A stretch of 23,149 nt of DNA from an uncultured Kiritimatiellota bacterium (GCA_934675625.1 CAKURH010000058.1:1-23149), one strand, 5' to 3'; counted from the first letter of the stretch, positions 1 to 7,709 are shown. Notes: generated from the sequence alone by a model not told the origin. Program-made: numbers and translations.

Positions 1-3
1 TGG

Positions 4-66
4 CAGACTAAATGCACACCGCAGAGCTACTGTGCATTTAACCTGCCCATAGTTGCATTTAGTCTG
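4..66. repeat. nested inverted repeat (possible alternative hairpins)
   Basis: A 13-bp arm at 4-16 (CAGACTAAATGCA) has a perfect inverted copy at 54-66. The overlapping arm 9-18 (TAAATGCACA) also has a perfect inverted copy at 31-40. One left arm can therefore pair with either of two right arms. The element is intergenic, about 410 bp beyond the end of the GRE activase gene, and touches the window edge, so its parent gene or element may lie outside. It could be an operator cluster, an attenuator-like switch or the end of a small mobile element. The repeats are seen directly; any role is unknown. Confidence 0.7.
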
Positions 67-479
67 TCCGGCGACCCACTTTTTTTTCAGCCGAAATCAG
101 CCCGTCGGCCCGCCAGCTCGCGCGACTGTCGGCTCCTCCGGGCCACAGGCGGCTTGCGCCGCCGCTCCGCGAGAATCTGCGATTCCAAGCATGAGAAATC
201 TCTGCGACCTCTGCGACTCTGCGCGACAAGCTCCGCTGAATCAGTCACGCGCGGAGGGGCGGGAAGTGGCGCGAGTGAGGAGCGAGGGTTTGCTGGCGTC
301 GGAGAGGTTACGCCCGCAGCCCGAGGTTTCGCCGAGGCATGGCAGGCTGAAGCCGGCCGGTTGTCTTCGGCGAGAAGCGCAAACCCGAACGACGAGACCG
401 AGCGAGCAGCTTCCCGCTCCGACGCGCCGACTGTCGGGCCGACGGGCCAAAATGCGCCAACGGACGCGCGGAAAGCGAA
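67..479. other. GC-rich non-coding stretch with short hairpins and repeats
   Basis: No open frame here looks like a real protein; translations are Arg/Ala/Ser/Pro-rich low complexity. Visible structure includes a T-run at 80-87, a 6-bp stem (GGCGGC/GCCGCC, 148-163), a GAATC/GATTC hairpin (173-185) and a tract near 200-230 repeating CTCTGCGA-like units. This resembles repetitive intergenic DNA, possibly a dispersed repeat. No U-tailed terminator for the minus-strand operon ending at 480 is apparent. Confidence 0.45.
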
Positions 480-1214
480 TCAGACCGACAGCGCCGCGCG
501 CCAACGGGCGCGGTCGGCGGCGGTGGGTTCGGCCGTGCGGTCGAGACGCACGGGGATGCCGAATTTCGCGTACTTCTCCAGCCCCAGCGCGTGATAGGGA
601 CAAATCTCCACCTTCTCCACGCCGTGCAGCGTCGCGATGAAATCTCGCAACGCGGCGAGATCGACGTCCGAATCGTTGAGCCCCGGCACGAGCGGACAGC
701 GAATCCAAAACCGCGCGCCCGCCGCGTCGAGGCGGCGGAGGTTCGCGAGGATCCGCGCGTTCCCGGAGCCCGTCAGGGCGCGGTGCCGCGCCTCGTCCAT
801 GCATTTGAGGTCATAGAGGAAGAGATCGACGTGCGGCAGCAGCCGCGCGAACGTCGTCCACGGCGCCGCGCCGCACGTGTCGAGCGCGACGTGCACACCC
901 GCCGCGCGTGCCGCCGCCGCCAGCGACACGGCGAAGTCCGGCTGTGCCGTCGGCTCGCCGCCCGTGAGCGTCACGCCGCCTTCCGTCCCGTAGAACGGCC
1001 GGTCGGCGAGGACGTCGGCCATCACCGCGTCGACGGACATCTCGCGTCCGCAGACCTCGCCCGTCGTCACGGCCCACTGCGGCGCGGCGGCCTGCGATTC
1101 GGGATTGTGGCACCAGACGCAGCGGAGCGGACATCCCTTCAGGAAGACGCTCGTGCGGAGCCCTGGGCCGTCCTTCACGCTGCCGCGCTTGATGTCGAAG
1201 ACGATGCCCGCCAT
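480..1214 (-). CDS. glycyl radical enzyme activase (radical SAM)
   Basis: This 244-aa protein would use a [4Fe-4S] cluster and S-adenosylmethionine to abstract hydrogen from the glycine of the partner GRE encoded two genes upstream. The cluster motif CxxxCxxC is at Cys28, Cys32 and Cys35 (GCPLRCVWCHNPES), preceded by the DGPGLRTSVFLKGC block typical of PFL-type activases. The SAM-binding GGEP is at about 85-88, and ICPYHALGLEKY near the C-terminus is also typical. The CREMS-type segment at 55-60 follows directly, so the ferredoxin-like double-cluster insert found in many GRE activases is absent, as in short PflA-type activases. The start is ATG 1214, one nucleotide after the symporter stop, giving translational coupling. 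An upstream in-frame extension to 1298 is Arg-rich and overlaps the symporter, so it was rejected. It is last in the four-gene operon. Confidence 0.93.
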   Translation of the reverse strand: MAGIVFDIKRGSVKDGPGLRTSVFLKGCPLRCVWCHNPESQAAAPQWAVTTGEVCGREMSVDAVMADVLADRPFYGTEGGVTLTGGEPTAQPDFAVSLAAAARAAGVHVALDTCGAAPWTTFARLLPHVDLFLYDLKCMDEARHRALTGSGNARILANLRRLDAAGARFWIRCPLVPGLNDSDVDLAALRDFIATLHGVEKVEICPYHALGLEKYAKFGIPVRLDRTAEPTAADRARWRAALSV

Positions 1215-1215
1215 G

Positions 1216-2919
1216 TCAGTCGCGGAGCCTCCGGATGCCCCGTGCGACGAAGACGGACGCCACCAGCGCGAGCGCCGTCGCAACCGCCGCCTTCGCATAC
1301 CAGCCGTAGATCCACGCGCCGACCATGTACATGAGATCGAAGAGCGCGAACGACGAGACGGCCATCAGGACGAGGCCCTTGCCGACGTCGCGTCCGTCCG
1401 CACGCACCGCCGCCTTGAACCGCGCCGCCGTCGCCGCGTCCGTCGGCTTCGTCAGGAACGTGACGGCGAGCCAGCTTGCGGACGTGACGCCAATCGTGAT
1501 CAGCATCTTCTGCCACGACACAAGCTCCGGGAAGCCGAGCTGCAAGACGAGCGCGACGACAAACGAGACGAACATGCCCGTCAGCTCCGTCCAGGCGTTG
1601 ATGCGCATCCAGAACCAGCGCAGGAGGAAAATCGCGCCCGAGCCCGCGCCGATGAGGAGCATGAGGTCGAAGGCCGCCTTCGCGCTCTTCAGGTGCGGCG
1701 CAAGCGCACAGCCGAGGAGCAGCAGCGCGAGCATCGCGGCGCGTCCGACCCAGATGAGCTCGCGGTCGCCCGCCGCCGGACGCACGAAGCGCTTCCAGAA
1801 GTCGTTCACCACGTAGGCGCTGCCGAGGTTGAGGTGCGCCGCGACCGTCGAGAAGAGCGCGCCCATCATCGACGCCGCGACGAGGCCGAGCCAGCCGTTC
1901 GGCACCTTCGTCAGCATCGCCGGGTACGCCATGTCGCCGTGGATGAGCGACGGATCGACCTTCGGGAACGCCGCCTGGATTGACGCGAGGTCCGGGTAGA
2001 CGAGCACCGAGCAGAGACCGACGATGTACCACGGCCACGGGCGGATCACCCAGTTGAGGACGTTGAAGAAGAGCGTGCCGCCGAGGGCGTGCGTCTCCGA
2101 CTTCGCCGTCAGCATGCGCTGGACGATGTAGCCGCCGCCGCCCGGCTCGCTGCCCGCCTTCCAGACGTTCCACCACTGCACGGCGAGCGGCAGGACGAAC
2201 ATCACGAGGAGCGCGTCCCACGACGAGAAGTCCGGCAGGAGCGACAGCCGCTTCGCCGTCTCGGGATGCGCGACGATGCCCGCGAGGCCGCCGACCTCAG
2301 GCAGCCGGAGCCCGTAGACCATCGCCGCGACCGCCCCCGCCATGATGACGAGAAAGAGGAAGAAGTCCGTCCAGATGACGCCGCGGATGCCGCCGAAGAA
2401 CGTGTAGACGACTGACGCGACGACCGTGACCCAGTAGATCGTCGACGGCTCGATGCCGAAGAGGACGACGCCGATCTTGACGGCCGCGAGAATGACGTTG
2501 CCGAGGACGAGCACGTTGAAGACGACGCCGAGGTAGAGCGTGCGGAACGCGCGCAGGAACGCGGCGGGCTTCCCGGAGTAGCGCAGCTCGTAGAACTCGA
2601 TGTCCGTCGTCACGCCCGACTTGACCCACAGCTTCGCGTAGACGAAGACCGTGAGGAGGCCCGTCAGGATGAACGCCCACATGATCCAGTTGCCGCTCAT
2701 GCCGTCACGGCGGATGACCTCGGTGAAGAAGTTCGCGCTGTCCGTCGCCGTCGTCGCGGCGACCATCGAGAAGCCGATGAGCCACCACGGCATGGACTTC
2801 CCCGAGGTGAAGAAGTCGTTCGCCGTCTTTTTCGCGCGCCGCGCGGCGACGGTCGGGATGAGCGCAAGTGCCGCAAAAAACGCGGCGATGACTGTCCAGT
2901 CGAGTCCGTTCAGAAGCAT
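1216..2919 (-). CDS. sodium:solute symporter (SSS family)
   Basis: A 567-aa, very hydrophobic protein with roughly 13-14 membrane segments, matching SSS (PF00474) transporters, which couple Na+ entry to uptake of sugars, sialic acid, amino acids or similar solutes. Family features include an N-terminal segment followed by a short basic loop and SGKSMPWWLIGFSM, then a Ser/Thr-rich ATTATDSANFF stretch, and FFGGIRGVIWTDFFLF mid-protein, corresponding to the GG..xV.WTD block. The start ATG 2919 lies 2 nt after the GRE stop codon; an open extension to 3366 lies inside the GRE gene in another frame and was rejected. Position between the GRE and its activase strongly implies it imports the GRE pathway substrate. 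Substrate specificity cannot be read from the sequence; a sugar or sugar derivative is inferred from the epimerase and XylR-type regulator. Confidence 0.9.
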   Translation of the reverse strand: MLLNGLDWTVIAAFFAALALIPTVAARRAKKTANDFFTSGKSMPWWLIGFSMVAATTATDSANFFTEVIRRDGMSGNWIMWAFILTGLLTVFVYAKLWVKSGVTTDIEFYELRYSGKPAAFLRAFRTLYLGVVFNVLVLGNVILAAVKIGVVLFGIEPSTIYWVTVVASVVYTFFGGIRGVIWTDFFLFLVIMAGAVAAMVYGLRLPEVGGLAGIVAHPETAKRLSLLPDFSSWDALLVMFVLPLAVQWWNVWKAGSEPGGGGYIVQRMLTAKSETHALGGTLFFNVLNWVIRPWPWYIVGLCSVLVYPDLASIQAAFPKVDPSLIHGDMAYPAMLTKVPNGWLGLVAASMMGALFSTVAAHLNLGSAYVVNDFWKRFVRPAAGDRELIWVGRAAMLALLLLGCALAPHLKSAKAAFDLMLLIGAGSGAIFLLRWFWMRINAWTELTGMFVSFVVALVLQLGFPELVSWQKMLITIGVTSASWLAVTFLTKPTDAATAARFKAAVRADGRDVGKGLVLMAVSSFALFDLMYMVGAWIYGWYAKAAVATALALVASVFVARGIRRLRD

Positions 2920-2921
2920 GG

Positions 2922-5069
2922 TCAGATGGTCTCCTTGACGAGGCGCTTCACCACGAGTTCGCGGAACGCGGGCGAAAGCGAGTTGAAGTAGGCGGTGAAG
3001 CCCGTCACGCGCACGACGAGGTCGGGATACTTCGACGGGTCCTTGTGGGCCGCGCGAATCTTCTCGGCGTCCACGACGTTGATGTTGACGAGCGTGCCGC
3101 CGAGCGCGAAATGGCCGTCCAGCAGCGCCATGAGCTTGTCGACGGCGCCCGGATCGTCCGCGAGGCCGAGATCGACCTCCAGCTGCCACGGCGCGGTGTT
3201 GCCGTAACCGGGCTGCACCGAGGCGACGGCGCGCGCCATCGCGGTGAGCGCGCCGTCCTTGCGGAAGCCGGGCAGCGGATTCGCCCCGTGCGAGATCGGC
3301 TCGCCCGCCTTGCGGCCGTTCGGCGTCGCGCCGACGGCCTTGCCGAAGCGGATCGTGTCCGCCCACGTGAACCAGCCGGGGATCAGCTTGAAGCCGTGCG
3401 GCGTCGTGTGCCCGGCGATTTCCGCGTCCAGGATCTCCGTCAGGCGCACCGCCCAGCGGTCAGCCGCCGTGCCGCCGTGTCCGTAGCGGCCGGAGGCGTC
3501 GAGCAGCTGGCGAATCCGCTCGCCGTCCTCGCCCGCGAAGTTCGCCGCGACGGCGGCCTTGACGTCGGCGAACGTGACGGCCTTCTCCTGTTCGACGCGT
3601 TGTTCGAGCGCGCCGAAGCTGTCCGCGACGACCGCGAGGCCCGCGCCGTCAATGGCCATGTTGTAGTAGGTCGCGCCGCCGTGGCTCACGTCCTTGCCCT
3701 TCTCGATCGGGCCGTGCGACAGCAGGTTGAGGAGCAGTTCCGGCTCGTTCAGGTACTGATGGTCGAGGTGGAAGTCGATGCCCTGCGCCGTCACGTCGAC
3801 GGCGGCCTTGAAATGCTTGCGGTAGTTCGCCTCCAGCTCGTCGAGGGAATCCGACTCGGCGAACGCGACCTCGAAGACCTTGGCGATGTTGATCTTGACG
3901 ACGTCGTTCAGCGTGTATTCGAGGCCGGGGAGCGACATCCAGTTGCAGCCGACGGCAATGCGGCGGCGGGCCAGTTCGGCGGAGTAGCCGTTCTTCATGA
4001 AGCCCGCAACAAGGGCCTTGTCGCCGGAGAAGCGCGGGTAGCCAAGGCGGTTCTGGAGCAGGATCTCGACGCCGCGCCGGTAGAGGCGGCGATCCATGCC
4101 GTCCCACACGCGGATCGTCAGGTTGCAGCTCGACTTCAGCTTCGCGGCGGCTTCGAGGATGATGAAGCTCATGCGGCTCGTCTGGTCGGAGCCGTCCGCC
4201 GCCGGCCCGCCGAGCTGGTAGTAGTGGGGGTCGTTGAGCAGCAGGCAGAAGCAGTCGAATTCGGCCGCATCGTCGGTCAGGATACCGGCGGCCGTGTCGC
4301 GCGCGTAGTAGGGGCGCAGCAGCTCGTCGAGCTGCCCGCCCGCGCCGTCGCGGTTGTAGGTGCGCGAGGCCATGTTGAAGACCGCAATCCACTGCACGGC
4401 CTCGCGGAACGTCTTCGGCGGCGCGTCGACGATCGCGAAGCACGTGCGCGCCATCGCGACGAGGTTCGCGCGGCGTTCGGCGTCCGCCTCGGTCATCGAC
4501 CGATCGGCGGCCGCCTCGGCGAGGCGGCGAATCCACGTCTGCACGCCGAGAATCGCCGACTCCTCCGCCTCCAGCAGCTCGGCGGCGACGGGATCGGCGG
4601 CGAACGACCGCTGCGCCGCGCGCACCTTCGCGAGCAGTCCGCCCCAGCCGAGCGCGAGGCCGATCCCGTAGTCGGGCGCGAAGTGCGCGTCCTTGCCGAT
4701 GCCAGTCGTGATGTCGTACTTCTTCTGAAGCGGCTCGAGGAACGAGTAGTCGAACGCGAAGTTCGAGCGCGAGAGCTGGTAGCCGAGACGCATGCGCGAG
4801 AGCATGAACATCCAGCGCCCGGCAATCGCGTCGTCGGGGTCGATGTAGAGCGGATGGTGTTCCATCAGCCAGCGAAAGTTCGCCGCCCACGCGCGCGGGC
4901 CGGAGAACTGCCCGGTCGCGTCACGCACGGGCAGGTCAGCCCTGAAGGTCTCGGGCGGCAGGACGAGGCCGTAGTCGTCCTCGTCCCGCGCGCCGAGCTT
5001 CGCCTGCTTTTCGGCCGTCTGGGCGACCTTCCGCGCCGTCAGGCGCGCCATCCGCTCCGCATAGCTCAT
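2922..5069 (-). CDS. glycyl radical enzyme, PFL-like, atypical GCNW active site
   Basis: A 715-aa glycyl radical enzyme. The C-terminal radical loop is RVTGFTAYF with the radical glycine at Gly690. The thiyl cysteine is Cys375 in IAVGCNWMSLPG. Other GRE hallmarks are DGMDRRLYRRGVEIL, the ATPNGRKAGEPISHGANP block and GGTLVNINVVDAEK before the radical loop. Dehydratase-type GREs (glycerol, choline, hydroxyproline enzymes) have GCxE, where the glutamate acts as acid/base; PFL has a Cys-Cys pair. Here the +2 residue is Trp377 and Asn376 precedes it, so neither chemistry is predicted directly. Start ATG 5069 overlaps the upstream epimerase stop by 4 nt (ATGA); a longer open frame to 5657 is a shadow of the epimerase gene. 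It is a GRE with high confidence; the substrate is unknown. The operon partners suggest a sugar, sugar acid or related polyol. It would work only anaerobically and need the activase at 480-1214. Confidence 0.93.
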   Translation of the reverse strand: MSYAERMARLTARKVAQTAEKQAKLGARDEDDYGLVLPPETFRADLPVRDATGQFSGPRAWAANFRWLMEHHPLYIDPDDAIAGRWMFMLSRMRLGYQLSRSNFAFDYSFLEPLQKKYDITTGIGKDAHFAPDYGIGLALGWGGLLAKVRAAQRSFAADPVAAELLEAEESAILGVQTWIRRLAEAAADRSMTEADAERRANLVAMARTCFAIVDAPPKTFREAVQWIAVFNMASRTYNRDGAGGQLDELLRPYYARDTAAGILTDDAAEFDCFCLLLNDPHYYQLGGPAADGSDQTSRMSFIILEAAAKLKSSCNLTIRVWDGMDRRLYRRGVEILLQNRLGYPRFSGDKALVAGFMKNGYSAELARRRIAVGCNWMSLPGLEYTLNDVVKINIAKVFEVAFAESDSLDELEANYRKHFKAAVDVTAQGIDFHLDHQYLNEPELLLNLLSHGPIEKGKDVSHGGATYYNMAIDGAGLAVVADSFGALEQRVEQEKAVTFADVKAAVAANFAGEDGERIRQLLDASGRYGHGGTAADRWAVRLTEILDAEIAGHTTPHGFKLIPGWFTWADTIRFGKAVGATPNGRKAGEPISHGANPLPGFRKDGALTAMARAVASVQPGYGNTAPWQLEVDLGLADDPGAVDKLMALLDGHFALGGTLVNINVVDAEKIRAAHKDPSKYPDLVVRVTGFTAYFNSLSPAFRELVVKRLVKETI

Positions 5070-6262
5070 TTCGCGAGCTCCTCCTGCATAAGACGGATGA
5101 GGTTGAAGAGCATGCGCGGATAGTGGAACGCGCCGGCCCAGCGGGTGCCCTTCATCGTGCAGGACGGCGTGCCGTCGCGGCGGAGGTACTTGATGATCTC
5201 GCCGTACTCCCTGTCGGGGAAGTGGTCGAAGAACCACGTCTCGATCTTCCGGAACCAGGCGAGGTACTTCTCGTCCTTCGTGAGCGTCCAGGCGAGGAAC
5301 GTCGCGTAGATCGCCTCGTTCTGCGGCCACCAGAGCTTGAGCTCGTGCTCGTACTGGTCGGGCTCGTGGCCCTCGGCCTCGTCGACGTTGCGGAAGTAGA
5401 TGATCCCGCCGTCGCCCTGCACGGTGTCCCAGCCCCAGTCCAGCGCCCAGTCGAGCACCTGCAGGCCGTTCTTGAGGAGCTTGTCGTCCTTCTGGTGCTT
5501 CGCCTCCTCCAGCGTGAACCAGCTCGTCTCGATCGAGTGGCCGGGGTTGATCGTGCGGCCCTCCGGCGTCTCGCACGGCGTGCCGTCGGCGTTCACGATC
5601 TCGCGCAGGGCCTTCTTGTCGTAGTCCATGAACGTCGAGTAGACCTCCTTGAAGCACGTCGCGATCGTCCGGTCGTAGAGCGAGGTGTCGCCGCCGAGCT
5701 CGCGCATCATGATCGACGTGCAGGAGATGATCATCGGGATGTTGTGCGCCCGCACCTTGCGCGCCGGATAGAACTTCGGCGGCAGCAGTTCGGGGTTGTA
5801 GTAGTACATCATGATCGTCTTGTAGAGCTTCTCGGCCTTTGCCTTCCAGGCCGGGTCCTTCGTCGCCTTGTAGAGCTCGATGTAGGCCATCACCGTGTAG
5901 TGCTCGGTGACGACGTAGCGGCGCTTGCGCACGGGGCGGCCGTCCTCCGTCACCTCGTAGTAGGTGCGCCCGTCCCGGTCGTCGAAGCAGAAGTCCTCAA
6001 TGAACTTGATGCCCTGGCGCGCGAGGTCGAGCCAGTCCTGGCGCGGCTCGATCTCGTTGTAGGCGCGCGCGAAGAGCAGGACGTCGCGGCCCTGCTGGCG
6101 GACGTTCTTGTCGGTGAAGAGCACCTTGCCGTCGCGGCCGAGGTAGTTGTAGAAGCCGCCGTGCTTCGTGTCCGGCGCATACTTCTGCCACCACTCGACC
6201 GATTCGAGCAGGTATTTCCTGTACTTGTCGATATATTGCTGCAGTTCTTTCTTGTCCATCAT
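5066..6262 (-). CDS. AGE-family epimerase/isomerase (N-acylglucosamine 2-epimerase-like)
   Basis: A 398-aa protein of the (alpha/alpha)6-barrel AGE family (PF07221), which includes N-acylglucosamine 2-epimerase, cellobiose 2-epimerase and mannose isomerase. Diagnostic motifs are NPGHSIETSWF with catalytic-type His242, KLWWPQNEAIYATF, and a final histidine, His380, in GAFHYPRML. Length and the two-histidine arrangement fit the family, which epimerises or isomerises free sugars through a ring-opened intermediate. The start is the first of two adjacent ATGs (6262; the second is 6259), nine nt after a strong GGAGGG ribosome-binding site. It is first in the operon and overlaps the GRE start by 4 nt, so the two proteins probably act consecutively. 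Sugar specificity is not predictable from these motifs. No signal peptide is visible; cytoplasmic location is expected. Confidence 0.9.
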   Translation of the reverse strand: MMDKKELQQYIDKYRKYLLESVEWWQKYAPDTKHGGFYNYLGRDGKVLFTDKNVRQQGRDVLLFARAYNEIEPRQDWLDLARQGIKFIEDFCFDDRDGRTYYEVTEDGRPVRKRRYVVTEHYTVMAYIELYKATKDPAWKAKAEKLYKTIMMYYYNPELLPPKFYPARKVRAHNIPMIISCTSIMMRELGGDTSLYDRTIATCFKEVYSTFMDYDKKALREIVNADGTPCETPEGRTINPGHSIETSWFTLEEAKHQKDDKLLKNGLQVLDWALDWGWDTVQGDGGIIYFRNVDEAEGHEPDQYEHELKLWWPQNEAIYATFLAWTLTKDEKYLAWFRKIETWFFDHFPDREYGEIIKYLRRDGTPSCTMKGTRWAGAFHYPRMLFNLIRLMQEELAK

Positions 6263-6264
6263 GG

Positions 6265-6284
6265 TTGTTGTCCCTCCTTGTTTT
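6265..6284 (-). promoter_or_regulatory. ribosome-binding leader of the epimerase-GRE operon
   Basis: On the minus strand this reads AAAACAAGGAGGGACAACAA, with a strong GGAGGG two to three helical steps before ATG 6262. It matches the leader at 11808-11827 at 19 of 20 positions, more than Shine-Dalgarno pairing alone requires. Confidence 0.75.
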
Positions 6285-6298
6285 TTGAGACAGCGCAC

Positions 6299-6307
6299 AT
6301 TATACCA
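6299..6307 (-). promoter_or_regulatory. extended -10 promoter of the epimerase-GRE operon
   Basis: The minus strand reads TGGTATAAT, a perfect TATAAT with a TGn extension. Transcription would start near 6292, giving a leader of about 30 nt that contains the ribosome-binding site. No good -35 is visible at the expected place. Confidence 0.7.
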
Positions 6308-6335
6308 TATTTTTTGGACAAAAGAACCAATAATT

Positions 6336-6350
6336 CGTAAAAATTTTACG
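6336..6350. promoter_or_regulatory. candidate operator palindrome for the XylR-type regulator
   Basis: CGTAAAAATTTTACG is a perfect palindrome with 7-bp arms around a central A at 6343. It sits nearly midway between the two divergent -10 boxes (6299-6304 and 6375-6380), where a regulator could control both promoters. The palindrome is seen directly; assignment to this regulator is inference. Confidence 0.5.
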
Positions 6351-6371
6351 CCAACAAAACGAACAAAATTA

Positions 6372-6380
6372 TGGTATACT
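6372..6380 (+). promoter_or_regulatory. extended -10 promoter of the regulator gene
   Basis: TGGTATACT is a TGn-extended -10 ending 10 nt before the regulator ATG at 6391. The start of transcription would fall near 6387, leaving a leader of only about four nucleotides and no room for a ribosome-binding site. Confidence 0.65.
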
Positions 6381-6390
6381 ATGCGCCGAC

Positions 6391-7563
6391 ATGAAAAAGC
6401 CCATCCTGTTTTTCCACACGTCGCGACGGCAGGCCTGGCAGAAGGAGCTTGCCGGCGCCTACCGCTTCGCGCGCATCCGCAAGTGGCGCGTGCAGGTCAT
6501 CGAGCCGACGCCGCGCCCGCCGTCCATCCCGACGCTGATCGACTTCTGGAAGCCCCTCGGCTGCCTCGTGGAGTGCTCCGGCGAGGCGGCGGACTACTTC
6601 GACCCGGCGGCGTTCGGGCGGCTGCCGGTCGTCTTCCTCGGCCGCGATCCCCGCACCCTGCCGCGCAACGCCTCGTTCGTGAACCCCTCGAACAAGGGGC
6701 CCGGTCGCTGCGCCGCGCAGGAGCTGCTGACGGCGGGTCTCGCGTCCTTCGGCTTCGTCGCCTCCGGCGGCAACCACTTCTGGAGCCGCGACCGCGAGGC
6801 CGAGTTCCGGCGGACGCTCTGGACGAACGGCTACCCCTGCCGCGTCTTCGGGCGTACCGAGTCGTTCGAGACGCCGCGCGCGCGCGGCGCGGCCCTGCGC
6901 GAGTGGCTGCGGACGATCCCCAAGCCCTGCGGCGTCTTCGCCGAGAACGACTACGTCGCCGGGGAGGTGCTGGATCTCGCCGTCAAGCTGCGCATCAGCG
7001 TGCCGAAGAACCTCGCGGTCATCGGCACGGACAACGACTCGTCGCTCTGCGAGAACACGGCACCCCCTCTGTCGAGCGTCCTTCTCGACTTCGAGCAGGC
7101 CGGCTACCGCGCCTCGGAAATTCTGGCGGCGCGCATCGACCATCCCGAAGAGCCGCCCGTGCACGAGGCCTACTCGGCGCTGGGGCTGATCCGCCGCGCG
7201 TCCACCCCGGCGGGCCTCGGCACGCCGCCACGCATCAGCAAGGTCCTCGCGGCCATCCGCGAAAAGGCCTGTTCGGGCATTACGGCCCTGGAGGTCGTCC
7301 GCCTGATGCCGGGCTCGCGCCGCCTGGCGGAGCTCGACTTCAAGAAGGCGACCGGCCATTCCATCATGGAGGAGATCCTGCGCGTCCGCTTCGAGCGCGT
7401 CGAGCTGATGCTCCGCAGCAAGTCCCAGCGGCTGAATTCGCTCGCCACGATCTGCGGCTGGCGCACGAACAACGCCCTGCGCACGGCGTTCCTCAAGCGC
7501 TACGGCACGTCCATGCGCGCATGGCGCGCGAACCCGACGCCGCCGCTGACCCCCGACGCCTGA
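6391..7563 (+). CDS. XylR-type AraC-family transcriptional regulator
   Basis: A 390-aa protein, very close to the usual length of XylR-type regulators. Residues 1 to about 270 form a LacI/periplasmic-binding-like sugar-sensing domain, with family phrases such as GVFAENDYVAGEVLDLA and ISVPKNLAVIGTDNDSSLCE followed by PPLSSV. The C-terminal ~100 residues form an AraC-type double helix-turn-helix (RLNSLATICGWRTNNALRTAFLKRYGTSMRAWR region). Such proteins bind a sugar in the N-domain and activate or repress carbohydrate operons. It is divergent from the epimerase-GRE operon across a 128-bp gap containing both promoters and a palindrome, so it probably controls that operon and itself. The start ATG 6391 is the first in frame; no ribosome-binding site precedes it. 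The ligand is unknown; xylose itself is not implied. Confidence 0.9.
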   Translation: MKKPILFFHTSRRQAWQKELAGAYRFARIRKWRVQVIEPTPRPPSIPTLIDFWKPLGCLVECSGEAADYFDPAAFGRLPVVFLGRDPRTLPRNASFVNPSNKGPGRCAAQELLTAGLASFGFVASGGNHFWSRDREAEFRRTLWTNGYPCRVFGRTESFETPRARGAALREWLRTIPKPCGVFAENDYVAGEVLDLAVKLRISVPKNLAVIGTDNDSSLCENTAPPLSSVLLDFEQAGYRASEILAARIDHPEEPPVHEAYSALGLIRRASTPAGLGTPPRISKVLAAIREKACSGITALEVVRLMPGSRRLAELDFKKATGHSIMEEILRVRFERVELMLRSKSQRLNSLATICGWRTNNALRTAFLKRYGTSMRAWRANPTPPLTPDA

Positions 7564-7584
7564 CGCCCGCGCGTCCGAAACGAA

Positions 7585-7610
7585 AAAAGACCGCCAACCT
7601 GCGGTCTTTT
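7585..7610. terminator. bidirectional rho-independent terminator
   Basis: A perfect 10-bp inverted repeat, AAAAGACCGC (7585-7594) and GCGGTCTTTT (7601-7610), encloses a 6-nt loop. The T-tract on one strand and the A-tract on the other let it end both the regulator (plus) and the tRNA transcript (minus). Confidence 0.85.
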
Positions 7611-7614
7611 CCTT

Positions 7615-7690
<76 letters not shown>

Positions 7691-7709
7691 ATCGGACGAA
7701 TTGGCGTGT

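Noticed and set aside
53..640. 195-aa plus-strand frame at the left edge
   Set aside because: Low-complexity Arg/Ser/Pro translation overlapping the activase gene, with no ribosome-binding site.
2920..3366. N-terminal extension of the symporter
   Set aside because: It lies inside the GRE coding sequence in another frame, and the natural SSS N-terminus begins at 2919.
2922..5069. Annotation as pyruvate formate-lyase
   Set aside because: The Cys-Cys active site of that enzyme is missing, and the operon context concerns sugars.
3045..5123. 692-aa plus-strand open frame
   Set aside because: Antisense to the GRE gene; the composition is Arg/Val/Ala/Glu-rich as expected from the reverse of a GC-rich gene, with no recognisable domain.
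5070..5657. N-terminal extension of the GRE to 911 aa
   Set aside because: The extra residues are an out-of-frame reading of the epimerase gene; the ATGA overlap gives a standard-length GRE.
5123..6340. 405-aa plus-strand open frame
   Set aside because: Antisense to the epimerase gene, whose family motifs are unmistakable on the minus strand.
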